Positions 17,465 through 25,551 of a DNA stretch of 43,302 bases are shown piece by piece. Source of the DNA: Avispirillum sp959601495. GTDB taxonomy: Bacteria; Bacillota; Clostridia; Oscillospirales; CAG-272. Each line of letters opens with the position of its first letter. The first letter of the stretch is position 1. Under the pieces are notes generated by a model that did not search any database, was not told the origin of the DNA, and saw only the letters and a program-made list of their open reading frames with translations. The translations under genes and the position numbers were made by a program. The stretch lies in NCBI GenBank assembly GCA_959601495.1, contig CAUGPT010000017.1:1-43302 (forward strand), read 5' to 3'.

Positions 17465-18286
17465 ATGCTGTTTGACATACACACCCACTGTTTCCCGGAT
17501 AAAATAGCCGCCCGCGCCATTGAAAAGCTGGCGTATGCCAGCGGCGGGCTTATGCCGTATTACGACGGCACGTTTTCGGGGCTGTGCCGCGCCATGAAAG
17601 ACGAGGGCGCACTCGGCTTTGCCGTGCAGAATATCGCTACGAACGCGGGGCAGATGAAAAATGTAAACGATTTTGCAGCAATGCAGAAAAGGGAAGGAGT
17701 TTTTCCTTTCGGCAGTGTTTATCCGGATGCGCCGGATGTGCTTGACGAGGTTCGCCGAATAAAGGCTCTCGGGCTTCGCGGCATAAAGCTTCACCCCGAC
17801 TATCAGAATTTTTTCGTGGACGACGAAAAAATGATACCCATATACAAAGAGATTTCGGCACAGGGGCTGTGCCTTTTGTTCCATGCGGGACAGGACTACG
17901 GCTTCAGGGCGCCGTTCGGCTGCACGCCGGAGCGGCTGCAAAAGGCGCTCAAATATCTTGACTGCCCTGTTATAGCCGCCCACTGGGGCGGTCTCGGCGA
18001 GGGCGAGGAGGTCATCCGCCGTCTGTGCGGGCTGCCACTGTATTTTGACACGTCCTTCGGCTGCGGAACGATGCCGCGCAGCACGGCGCTGCGCATAGTC
18101 GAGGCGCACGGAACGTCAAAGCTTCTGTTCGGCTCGGATTCTCCGTGGCACCGCCCGTCGGATGAGGTGCGGCTTCTCTCAACGCTTGAACTCAGTGCGG
18201 ATGAGACGGAGGATATATGCATAAACAATGCCGCCGCTCTTCTGGGCTTTGACAAAAATGCGCTCGCCGCGGGAGGCGGATTCTGA
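17465..18286 (+). CDS. Amidohydrolase family protein (amidohydrolase_2 type)
   Basis: A TIM-barrel metal-dependent hydrolase or decarboxylase of 273 residues. DIHTH supplies the first two metal-binding histidines (H6, H8). KLHPDYQNF, HAGQDYGF, AHWGG and GSDSPW are the later metal and catalytic blocks of the ACMSD/amidohydrolase_2 type. I prefer the ATG at 17465, which has AAGGA eight bases upstream; the in-frame ATG at 17450 has a weaker site. It follows aroE-aroK by 57 nt and may be co-transcribed. The substrate is unknown. Confidence 0.88.
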   Translation: MLFDIHTHCFPDKIAARAIEKLAYASGGLMPYYDGTFSGLCRAMKDEGALGFAVQNIATNAGQMKNVNDFAAMQKREGVFPFGSVYPDAPDVLDEVRRIKALGLRGIKLHPDYQNFFVDDEKMIPIYKEISAQGLCLLFHAGQDYGFRAPFGCTPERLQKALKYLDCPVIAAHWGGLGEGEEVIRRLCGLPLYFDTSFGCGTMPRSTALRIVEAHGTSKLLFGSDSPWHRPSDEVRLLSTLELSADETEDICINNAAALLGFDKNALAAGGGF

Positions 18287-18312
18287 AAAGGGGCGCACGG
18301 CGAAATATGTTT

Positions 18313-18347
18313 TCGTGGCAGACAAAGCTTTGCTTTGTCTGCCGTGA
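18313..18347 (+). other. Long hairpin between the amidohydrolase gene and bioY
   Basis: A perfect 12-bp stem GGCAGACAAAGC / GCTTTGTCTGCC (18317-18343) with a TTT loop, extendable with wobble pairs. No T run follows, so it may be an RNA-processing or partial attenuation element rather than a terminator. Confidence 0.5.
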
Positions 18348-18388
18348 TATAAAAAATACCGGCAAAGGCAAAAGGTGAAAAACAGAAA

Positions 18389-18970
18389 ATGACAAAAAGA
18401 AAAACAGAAAACAAAACGGCAAAGCTTTGTGCCGCGGCACTCGGCAGCGCGCTTATAGCGGTCTGCTCATGGATAACGGTGCCGCTGCCCTCGCTTCCCA
18501 TAGCGGCTCCGTTTACTATGCAGACGTTTGCGGTGTTTCTCGTATCCGCAATGCTGGGACCGTTCTGGGGCGAGCTTTCGGTTTTGGTATACATAGGGCT
18601 GGGCTGCGTGGGCGTTCCCGTATTTGCGGGCTTTAACAGCGGAGTCGGTGTTTTTGCGGGTCCCACCGGCGGATATATTCTCGGCTTTGTTTTGACGGCG
18701 CTTTGCACGGGAGCATTGTGTCAGCGCTTCGGCAGAAAGTATTTTGTATGCCTGGGGGCAATGGCGGCGGGACTTGTGCTGTGCTACGCGGTGGGTACGG
18801 TCTGGTTCGCGCTTGTGTATTCGAAGGGCAGTGCCGCCGCGGGATTTGTCAGCGCTCTTACGTACTGCGTCGTGCCGTATATCCTGCCGGACGTGCTGAA
18901 AGCAGCGCTCGCTTCGCTTATATGCCTTAAGGTCTTCCCCCGCCTCGGCTTTATGAAAACGAAAAAGTAA
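18389..18970 (+). CDS. bioY: Biotin transporter BioY (ECF S component)
   Basis: A 193-residue membrane protein with about six helices. Hallmarks of BioY are PFTMQTFAVFL, the helix GLGCVGVPVFAGF and the GPTGGYILGF block. It captures biotin and works with the shared ECF ATPases and T component (EcfA, EcfA', EcfT), which are not in this window. The start lacks a textbook ribosome binding site (AAAGGTG at 18369-18375 is distant). No BirA operator is obvious. The stop is followed directly by an E1 hairpin array. Confidence 0.92.
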   Translation: MTKRKTENKTAKLCAAALGSALIAVCSWITVPLPSLPIAAPFTMQTFAVFLVSAMLGPFWGELSVLVYIGLGCVGVPVFAGFNSGVGVFAGPTGGYILGFVLTALCTGALCQRFGRKYFVCLGAMAAGLVLCYAVGTVWFALVYSKGSAAAGFVSALTYCVVPYILPDVLKAALASLICLKVFPRLGFMKTKK

Positions 18971-19300
18971 GAAGCATCCCCCTGCGCGGCAGCGCCGCGC
19001 AGGGGGATGCTATTCGCGGGGCTCCGCTCCCCGCAGGGGAGAGCTGTCGGCGGGGCTGGGCGCCCCGCACCCCGACATGAGGGATAGGTATATGTGGGGC
19101 GCCGCCCCACACCCCAACCACGGGAATAAGGAATATATGCGAGGCTCCGCCTCGCGCTCCGACCGTGCGGGAATTATATATGCGGGGTTTCACCCCGCAC
19201 CCTGAACCGAGGTGGGATTTATCCCACCTCGCGGACTTATTTTGGGAAAAAGTCCCCGAGACCCGAAAAAACCAAACTGAAAAGGTTTAAGACTATCAAG
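18971..19300 (+). repeat. E1 hairpin array, copy 3 (3' side of bioY)
   Basis: The longest copy. It starts with a 17-bp perfect stem (18974-19010), then GCGGGG/CCCCGC (19016-19034), GCGGGGC/GCCCCGC (19050-19068), TGTGGGGC/GCCCCACA (19093-19111), GCGAGGC/GCCTCGC (19139-19155), TGCGGGGT/ACCCCGCA (19181-19199) and CGAGGTGGGAT/ATCCCACCTCG (19208-19231). The hairpin at 19181 aligns with ATGGGGC/GCCCCAT of the mltG copy; the inner C-G pair has become T-A, a compensatory change. Confidence 0.8.
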
Positions 19301-19313
19301 CATAGATAGCAAG

Positions 19314-19346
19314 CAAGGCTGCCTTTGGCAGCCTTGTTATTTGTTT
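19314..19346 (+). terminator. Rho-independent terminator ending E1 copy 3
   Basis: CAAGGCTGCC ttt GGCAGCCTTG (19314-19336) plus TTATTTGTTT. The stem is identical to the other copies; only the loop differs. Confidence 0.8.
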
Positions 19347-19359
19347 AGCGCAAAATGTA

Positions 19360-19990
19360 CTTACAGTTTATCTGCAAAATTTTGAAACTAAAAATCCGCA
19401 GTTCAAAAAATATACCGTGAAACGAAACGAAGCAAGCTCGTCCTTCGAGCTTGCTTCTGCTGTCTATGGGAGCAGCGTTTTTCACTTTCGCAAGCAAAAC
19501 GCAAATCGTGTCTATAAACTACGCTGAAGCCAATTCATCGAATCTCTCGGGCTTGGAGCAGTCGCTCAGTTCTTCTGCTCACGAGCACCATCAAGAGAAA
19601 GGGTGGGATACACAAGGGAGGGAAAGAGTTTTCTTTTTCCCTCCGGGTGCATATGAGGGCTTGCCCTCATTGCACGGGGAAAAGCGGGCGACAGCTCGAC
19701 CGCTTTTGCTCCAGTGGTCGGGGGAGTGTGAGGGCGGCTACTGCCGGGACAGTAGCCACCTCACAACTTTAACATAAGTTCGGCAAGCTGACGCAAAAGG
19801 TTGAATTGCTTTTCCAATTTCGGGTAGTTATAACCGCCCGCTGCCGGGACAGCAGTCCCTTCACGTCCTTTTCGCTTAAGTTCGGTAAGCTGACATCAAA
19901 GTTTGAAATGCTGTCCCAATTCCGAAAAGCCGAAAGCCGGCGCGTCTTCGCGCCGGCTTCCGCAAAAATCGCCGCTCGGCGGCGAAAAGT
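19360..19990 (+). repeat. E2 composite repeat, copy 4
   Basis: Hairpin GAAGCAAGCTCG at 19429-19457, conserved block to about 19560, a variable hairpin-rich insert (19600-19720) and two tandem units (from about 19738 and 19840). It ends with a CCGGCGCG/CGCGCCGG hairpin near 19937-19958. In this copy a TTG-initiated frame from 19451 stays open for 108 codons, unlike copies 1 and 2, where the frame has an early stop. No recognisable gene. Confidence 0.7.
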
Positions 19991-19991
19991 C

Positions 19992-20020
19992 TTGCTTATC
20001 CTGAAAATTACCTGTATAAT
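19992..20020 (+). promoter_or_regulatory. Sigma-A-type promoter for the GH110-like gene and punA
   Basis: TTGCTT (19992-19997), a 17-bp spacer, then a perfect TATAAT (20015-20020). The leader is about 160 nt and carries short inverted repeats but no riboswitch I recognise. Confidence 0.7.
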
Positions 20021-20188
20021 TGTTACAGTATAAGCTATAAGCGGCCATGCAGGTCCGCGCAATGCCGAAAGCCCACAGCCGACAGCACTTCTGCGCTTTA
20101 CCGGCATTTTCTTATGGCGAAATCTTAAAGACAGCCGCGGCGCGTACGCGGCAAATATACTTCAGCGCATTTCGGAGGACTTTACACC

Positions 20189-21736
20189 ATGATCACAAAG
20201 CATCTCGACGAATTTTCCGGCACGGATACGGAAAAGATCCGCGCGGCGGCTGCGTTTCTGCGTGAACATCCGCACAGCACCCTTTACATTGCTCCCGGGG
20301 TATACAATATCACCGGCGCCGACGAAAAAAAGCTGTATTTTGATATAATAGAGGCAAAGCACGGCATTGCCCCGCAGCTCTACACTATGAACAGAGATTT
20401 CAGGTATTCACGTCTTCTGGATCTTGACGGTGCCTGCCATGTAAGGGTTTTTGCGTACGGCGCGCTCTTCATGCTTGACGGTTTTTTCGAGCCTGTTACC
20501 ATCCGAAACTGCCGCAATGTCGAAATTCGCGGACTCACGATAGACTGGCTGCGCAAGCCTTTCAGCCGCGCGAAAGTCATTAACTCGTATTCAGAGGACG
20601 GCGCAAACTATCTGCGCGTACGTTTCAGAGAGGATATGCCCGATACCTTCACCTGCCTGCGCACGGCGTACTGCTCCCCGCGAAACGGAGTGCTTAGCTA
20701 CGACACGTTCTATGTGCGGGAGATCCTTCGGGAGAGCGGTAAAAATTTTCTCCTCAGGATCACAAACGCGCCCACTGAAAATATCGTCGGATGCGATCTG
20801 TACGTCGGGCACTTCTTCCACTCGCGCCCTGCGGTGCTCGTGCAGAACTCTGCCGACGTCGTACTGAAGGACATCTGCATAAATTCCCACCCGGGCATGG
20901 GCATCACGGCGCATCTTTCGGAAAACATCACCCTTGACGGTGTGCGAATCGTACCATCCCGCGGAGACAGGATATCCACCGACACCGATGCCACTCATTT
21001 CGTTTCGTGCAGAGGGCGGCTTGACATATACGGCTGCGTTTTCGAGGGTCAGGGGGACGACGCCGCTAATGTCCACACATACTATCACGCCTACGAGCCG
21101 CTTGGCAGCGGTAATTTCAGGCTTCGCTGCCTTGCGGCGGACGGCACGCATACGGCCGCCGTCGATCTTCCGCGCCGCGGCGACGTTATGTGCGCCGTGA
21201 GGCGCGGCACGCTCGCGCAGGAAATGTGCTTTACCGTCACAAAAAGCAGCGACAACGGTGACGGGACGTGCACCGTAAGGCTTGACGGCGGAGAGCTGCC
21301 CGACGGGGACGAATACTATCTCGCAAATATCAGTGCCTGCCCCGATCTTCTGTTTGCCGACTGCAAGGTTTCAAACAATTTTGCCAGAGGGGTGCTTATA
21401 AAAACAAAGCGTGCCGAGGTCTGCGGATGCACATTCGAAAACACTCACTCCGCTGCAGTCAGGGTCTCCGCCGAGGAAAGCTGGGGAGAAGGCATTTCGG
21501 CAGAGGACGTTCGTATTCACGACAACGTTTTCATAAACTGTGCCCGACAGGTGGGCCCCGCCTCGGCGGTCGCGGCGTTTACGGCTTCAAAGACAGGCGA
21601 GGGCGAACAGATAGGCAGCGTACGCGTATATAACAATACAGTCATCGGCAGCGGTGATGTGCCGGATTTCTATCTGAAAAATGTCAGAGAGCCACGCATT
21701 GATGACAATGTGTCCGCTTACGCGGCGAAAAAATAA
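20189..21736 (+). CDS. Right-handed beta-helix protein related to GH110 alpha-1,3-galactosidases
   Basis: A 515-residue protein with beta-helix rungs throughout (VTIRNCRNVEIRGLTID, VVLKDICINS, NITLDGVRIV). The block STDTDATHFVSC followed by GQGDDAANVH matches the active-site region of glycoside hydrolase family 110 as I remember it. D267, D290 and D291 have the same 23/24-residue spacing as the three catalytic aspartates reported for a marine GH110 enzyme. No signal peptide is visible, so it would act on imported oligosaccharides or be released another way. GGAGGAC precedes the ATG. The next gene, a purine nucleoside phosphorylase, starts 46 nt later. The substrate is inferred only. Confidence 0.72.
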   Translation: MITKHLDEFSGTDTEKIRAAAAFLREHPHSTLYIAPGVYNITGADEKKLYFDIIEAKHGIAPQLYTMNRDFRYSRLLDLDGACHVRVFAYGALFMLDGFFEPVTIRNCRNVEIRGLTIDWLRKPFSRAKVINSYSEDGANYLRVRFREDMPDTFTCLRTAYCSPRNGVLSYDTFYVREILRESGKNFLLRITNAPTENIVGCDLYVGHFFHSRPAVLVQNSADVVLKDICINSHPGMGITAHLSENITLDGVRIVPSRGDRISTDTDATHFVSCRGRLDIYGCVFEGQGDDAANVHTYYHAYEPLGSGNFRLRCLAADGTHTAAVDLPRRGDVMCAVRRGTLAQEMCFTVTKSSDNGDGTCTVRLDGGELPDGDEYYLANISACPDLLFADCKVSNNFARGVLIKTKRAEVCGCTFENTHSAAVRVSAEESWGEGISAEDVRIHDNVFINCARQVGPASAVAAFTASKTGEGEQIGSVRVYNNTVIGSGDVPDFYLKNVREPRIDDNVSAYAAKK

Positions 21737-21782
21737 TATGCGGCACATCCCGCGAAAAACATAAACAAGGAGCATTTTCAAA

Positions 21783-22604
21783 ATGGAAGATCTTTTTGAA
21801 AAGGCGCAGATGAGCGCCGAATACATAAAGGCGCACACCGCCATGCGCCCGAAGACAGCAGTGGTGCTGGGGTCGGGACTTGGCAGCCTTTGTGCGGAGT
21901 TTACGGACACGATTGAAATTCCGTACAGTGAAATCCCGCATTTTCCCGTGTCCACGGTCGCGGGGCACAAAGGCGCCCTGCTTTGCGGAAAGCTAGGCGA
22001 AAAAGAGGTCTTCGCCCTTGAGGGACGCTTTCATTTCTATGAGGGCTATACCATGAAAGAGGTCTGCTATCCCTTTTATGTCCTGAAGCTTCTGGGCGTT
22101 GAAAACGTGGTGCTGACAAATGCCTGCGGCGGCATCAACCGTGATTTCGCACCGGGCACACTTATGCTTATATCCGATTTTATAAACATGATGGGTGCAA
22201 ATCCGCTTATAGGGCAAAACGATGAGCGTTTCGGTCCCCGTTTTCCCGATATGACCGAGCCGTACAGTACGGAGCTGCGTGAGCTTGCGCGGCGTGTGGC
22301 GGACGATATGGGGATCGAATATAAAGAAGGCGTTTATATGGGCTTTTCGGGTCCATGCTATGAGACCGCTGCCGAGATACGCGCATTTGCGATGATGGGG
22401 GCAGACGCCGTCGGCATGAGCACCGTGCCCGAGACCATCGTTTGCAATTATATGGGCATGAAGGTGCTGGCGGTCAGCTGCATTACGAATATGGCGACGG
22501 GAATACAAAGTGTAAAGCACAGCCACGCCCGCGTTCTGGAAATTGCAGAGCGGGCGGGCGAGACCATGAGCCGCTGGCTCGCCGCGGTCATCGAGAAAAT
22601 GTGA
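21783..22604 (+). CDS. punA: Purine-nucleoside phosphorylase (trimeric PNP family)
   Basis: Cleaves inosine or guanosine with phosphate to free base and ribose-1-phosphate. The 273-residue chain has LGSGLG (phosphate site), GRFHFYEGY, TNACGGIN, GPCYETAAEIR with E194, GMSTVPE, and TNMATG with N236. E194 and N236 correspond to the purine-binding Glu and Asn of the human enzyme. Ribosome binding site AAGGAG lies ahead of the ATG. It is probably transcribed with the GH110-like gene. Specificity for xanthosine or guanosine cannot be decided here. Confidence 0.94.
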   Translation: MEDLFEKAQMSAEYIKAHTAMRPKTAVVLGSGLGSLCAEFTDTIEIPYSEIPHFPVSTVAGHKGALLCGKLGEKEVFALEGRFHFYEGYTMKEVCYPFYVLKLLGVENVVLTNACGGINRDFAPGTLMLISDFINMMGANPLIGQNDERFGPRFPDMTEPYSTELRELARRVADDMGIEYKEGVYMGFSGPCYETAAEIRAFAMMGADAVGMSTVPETIVCNYMGMKVLAVSCITNMATGIQSVKHSHARVLEIAERAGETMSRWLAAVIEKM

Positions 22605-22730
22605 GCGCCTCGGGTGCAGAATGTCTTGCAGCATCATATTGGAAAATATTTCAAAGCCGCGCCGACAATGAAAAGTTCCTCAGTCAATCGGGAGCGGCCG
22701 CAGCATATTGCGCACGTAAGCAAACAAAAA

Positions 22731-22771
22731 TACAAGCCGCAGAGAAGCTTCAAGCTTCTCTGCGGCTTGTA
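22731..22771. terminator. Bidirectional terminator between punA and the fibre operon
   Basis: A 20-bp nearly perfect palindrome (arms TACAAGCCGCAGAGAAGCTT and its complement), with TATTTTAT on the plus side and TGTATTTTTGTTT on the minus side. It separates two convergent operons. Confidence 0.85.
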
Positions 22772-22782
22772 TTTTATATTCA

Positions 22783-23835
22783 TTAGGAATCTTCTTCATT
22801 TGACACATCGGATATAGGTTCGGCAGGGGCTGCCGTTGTTTCCTCCGCCGCCTCAGTTTCCGGCGCGGTAGTTTGTTCTGTGCTGCCGCTTTCTTCGGGC
22901 TGTGCAGGAGATACGGTTGGCGCAGATGTTTCGGGCGTGTTCGGCTCGCTTTCCGTCGGAGAGCGGTCGGGTGCCGTCGTTACTGCGGGCTCATCGGTCG
23001 GCTCGGCCGTTACGGTGTCATCAGGAGTCTGAGAATTGCTGCCGCTGTCTGCAACATTGCCGACAGTGATCGTGCTGCCAGACACAAGCGTAGGCGTGCC
23101 AGCGGAAATACGGCCATTCACATCGCCCCAGATAGGTTCGATCTTTACAATTGCGGCTCCTGCCGTTTTCACGGTAAGGGTATAGCTGTCGCTTCCTATA
23201 TTGACGGTATAGTACGCCGTTCCGGCAGCCTCGCCGTTTTCAAATACGGTGATGCAGCAATATCCATTCTTCGAAGTGCTGTCCTGCGCCGCATGAAAAC
23301 TCAGCGTGTAGGTGCCCGGGGCAAGAGACGAAGTTGTATATCTGCCGTTTTCATCGGTGGTGAGCGCAGCGGATGCGCCGCCGTCTGCTGCAATCTGCAC
23401 GTTCTCTATCGCAAAAGCTGCGGAATGCATTGTAGCGGTTCCCGTAGAGGCGGAAGCCGAAAACCATGCCCAGCTGACGCCGCAGAGGCAGACTGCGCAA
23501 ATGCAGGCACCTATAACGGAGGGAGCGATTATATGCCCGAAACCGTCGGAGCGCTTTTCTTTTTTCTCTTTTGCAGGTCGGTGGTAGAGCCTGTGATACA
23601 ACCGCATTACATTACGTTCGGTCACAAACGGAATGAGGCAGAGGTAGTGGCAGCGCAGCTCTCTGCGCCAGTACCGGTATCCGACGTCGCTTTCCGCTCT
23701 GTTCATTTCCGAAAGGATGTACTCCGTATCACGTCTGAATCTTTTGATAAGGTCTGCTATCTTAAAAGCTATCAGCAAAAAGGCAGATACAATCAGTATT
23801 ACCGAAAGCATAACTGCAGCGCTGTCTTTATCCAT
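22783..23835 (-). CDS. Two-pass membrane protein with internal SipW-type cleavage region
   Basis: Last gene of the fibre operon, 350 residues. Helix 1 (about 7-28) is followed by a basic, Arg/Tyr-rich cytoplasmic segment. Helix 2 (about 105-125) ends in SWAWFSASASTGTATMHSA, which resembles the AWFTDTASTG site of the TasA-like signal peptides. A beta-rich carboxypeptidase-regulatory-like domain (SSLAPGTYTLSFHA) follows. Residues 260-350 are a Thr/Glu/Pro stalk. The start at 23835 follows AGAAAGGAGAT; the longer reading from 23883 has none. No catalytic motif is visible. It may be a terminal or membrane-base subunit of the fibre, possibly processed by SipW. Confidence 0.65.
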   Translation of the reverse strand: MDKDSAAVMLSVILIVSAFLLIAFKIADLIKRFRRDTEYILSEMNRAESDVGYRYWRRELRCHYLCLIPFVTERNVMRLYHRLYHRPAKEKKEKRSDGFGHIIAPSVIGACICAVCLCGVSWAWFSASASTGTATMHSAAFAIENVQIAADGGASAALTTDENGRYTTSSLAPGTYTLSFHAAQDSTSKNGYCCITVFENGEAAGTAYYTVNIGSDSYTLTVKTAGAAIVKIEPIWGDVNGRISAGTPTLVSGSTITVGNVADSGSNSQTPDDTVTAEPTDEPAVTTAPDRSPTESEPNTPETSAPTVSPAQPEESGSTEQTTAPETEAAEETTAAPAEPISDVSNEEDS

Positions 23836-23870
23836 AATTATTGTATCTCCTTTCTGTTTTCTGCCGACGA

Positions 23871-23932
23871 TCAAGGGGCACAAGATGCGCTTATGCCCTT
23901 TGACCGCCTCTCCACCGGAAGGTGGAGAGGAC
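23871..23932 (-). repeat. Paired intergenic hairpins, copy B (3' of the fourth fibre-subunit gene)
   Basis: Two hairpins in tandem: TCAAGGGGCA...TGCCCTTTGA (23871-23910), and CCTCTCCACC ggaa GGTGGAGAGG (near 23909-23932). They closely match 25478-25537. There is no T run on the minus strand, so they may be transcript-stabilising or partial-termination elements. Confidence 0.6.
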
Positions 23933-23942
23933 CCGGGAAAAA

Positions 23943-25397
23943 TTATTTGCTGTAAACTACTGTACCGTCGACGGTAACCGTACCTTCAATGATTTTGCCG
24001 TTGCCGTTGCCGTCCTTGTGCTTCAAGCCGTACAGACCCTGATAGTTTGTATTGCCTGCTTCATTAGCCGCAGCGGTTGTGTTTGCTCCTTCTTCGGTGC
24101 AGCCGTTGATAGCAACATTATACTTGTAACCTGCATAATTCATGGGTGCGTTAAGCATAACAGCACTCTTGAGGTCTTCGGTTGCGCTCATATGGAAGTC
24201 GCAGTTGTTGAATGTAACATTCTTGTCGGAATCAAGAGTTTCCTGATAAATGTAAACATTCTTGTTGGTGCCGTAGAAGTGGCAGTTTGTGAATGTCACA
24301 TTGGTAGACCCGTATACCTGAGCGTTGTATTTGTCAGAAGCTCCCTGAATGAATGTGCAGTTAACGAACGCCGCATCCTTTGCATACAAAACCTGCATGC
24401 CGGTGATGGTGCAGTCCTTGTAGGTCAGCTTGCCGGTATGCTGGAAGCCCTTGTAAGTTTCGTTGGAGAACGCAACAGTCACGCCCTCAAAGCTTACAGA
24501 GGATGCTTTGTTAACTTTGCCCTCCATATCAACGACAGTGTCCTTTGTGCCGATAACGGTAACATCCTTGCCGGTGAGCTCGGGAAGCGTATAAGCGCCG
24601 TCCTTGTTGAGTTCAACAGCAACCTTCGTGGTAGGATTGCCGTTTGCATCGGTCGGGTTTGCCAGTGCAGCATCCAGTTCTTCCTGCGTGGAAGCCTGTG
24701 CATAAGCTACTTCCGGATACTGAGCGTTCTTATCGTACTGATCGTCGAAACTGTCGGACTCATAGGTGTACTGCGTAGCAGCCACACTGATACCGAATTC
24801 GATGGACGGAGCGGGTTTGTCCGTCATATGATTGGCTTCGTTGCCCACATCGGTAGGCATCCAAACAACGAGGGTCACAACTTTTGTATCACCTGAAAGC
24901 ATATGATCCTCAGCGGTGTAGCCCTTGTTCAGCACAGCGCCTTCGCCTGCAGCGGTCACCAGTGTGTCGCGGTCAAAGTCGCCCTCGGTTCTGTCGCCGT
25001 CAAGTACCGCGAAGCGGATGTAGTCGGAAAGCTTGAACGCATCACCGCTCACGTTGGTGCTGCCCACTTCGTTGGCAATGTTGATGCCGAGTCTGTACTT
25101 AAGCGCCAGAGAGCCTGCATTGCTGACCTTCAGCACTGCATACTCCACGTGACCGGGCTCCCACAGAGCACCTTCTTTGAACACCGGCGTATCCTTGTCG
25201 GCCTTCTTGAATGTCTCGGTTGTGCTGTTCTTATACGACAGCTCGATGTCCAGATTGCCTGCGACAATTTTGTTAACGCCGGTAGACGCAGTATCGGTAA
25301 ACCACGCAAATGTAGTGCCGATAAGCATTGAAACGCACATAAGTACAGCCAGTGCGCTTGAAATCAATGCCTGCCTGATAGATTTAGAATTTGTCAT
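23943..25397 (-). CDS. TasA-like (camelysin-type) fibre subunit with C-terminal beta-helix (type 1)
   Basis: A 484-residue exported protein. Its SipW-type signal peptide ends TTFAWFTDTASTG and is followed by VNKIVAGNLDIEL, like TasA. Residues about 40-215 are the TasA-like jelly-roll (LWEPGHVEY, SLALKYRLGI, VVWMPTDVGNEA, DSFDDQYD). Residues 220-484 are a right-handed beta-helix (VSFEGVTVAF, LTYKDCTITG, VTFTNCHFYG, VTFNNCDFHM). The N-terminal half is very like the subunit at 28117-29730, but the beta-helix parts differ. A strong AAGGAGG precedes the start. It should be cleaved by the SipW peptidase at 29790-30524 and assembled on the surface. Confidence 0.85.
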   Translation of the reverse strand: MTNSKSIRQALISSALAVLMCVSMLIGTTFAWFTDTASTGVNKIVAGNLDIELSYKNSTTETFKKADKDTPVFKEGALWEPGHVEYAVLKVSNAGSLALKYRLGINIANEVGSTNVSGDAFKLSDYIRFAVLDGDRTEGDFDRDTLVTAAGEGAVLNKGYTAEDHMLSGDTKVVTLVVWMPTDVGNEANHMTDKPAPSIEFGISVAATQYTYESDSFDDQYDKNAQYPEVAYAQASTQEELDAALANPTDANGNPTTKVAVELNKDGAYTLPELTGKDVTVIGTKDTVVDMEGKVNKASSVSFEGVTVAFSNETYKGFQHTGKLTYKDCTITGMQVLYAKDAAFVNCTFIQGASDKYNAQVYGSTNVTFTNCHFYGTNKNVYIYQETLDSDKNVTFNNCDFHMSATEDLKSAVMLNAPMNYAGYKYNVAINGCTEEGANTTAAANEAGNTNYQGLYGLKHKDGNGNGKIIEGTVTVDGTVVYSK

Positions 25398-25477
25398 TTC
25401 ATTTCTACCTCCTTATATAAATTTTAAATGACAACTAATTTTAAGTAACAGCAATAATCTACTGTCGGATCAATGCA

Positions 25478-25537
25478 ATCAAGGGGCACAAAATATCTTA
25501 TGCCCTTTGATTGCCTCTCCACCGAAAGGTGGAGAGG
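25478..25537 (-). repeat. Paired intergenic hairpins, copy A (3' of the third fibre-subunit gene)
   Basis: ATCAAGGGGCA...TGCCCTTTGAT (25478-25512) and CCTCTCCACC gaaa GGTGGAGAGG (25514-25537). A near copy lies at 23871-23932. Stems are kept while loops vary. Confidence 0.6.
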
Positions 25538-25551
25538 GATAAAACTACAAA

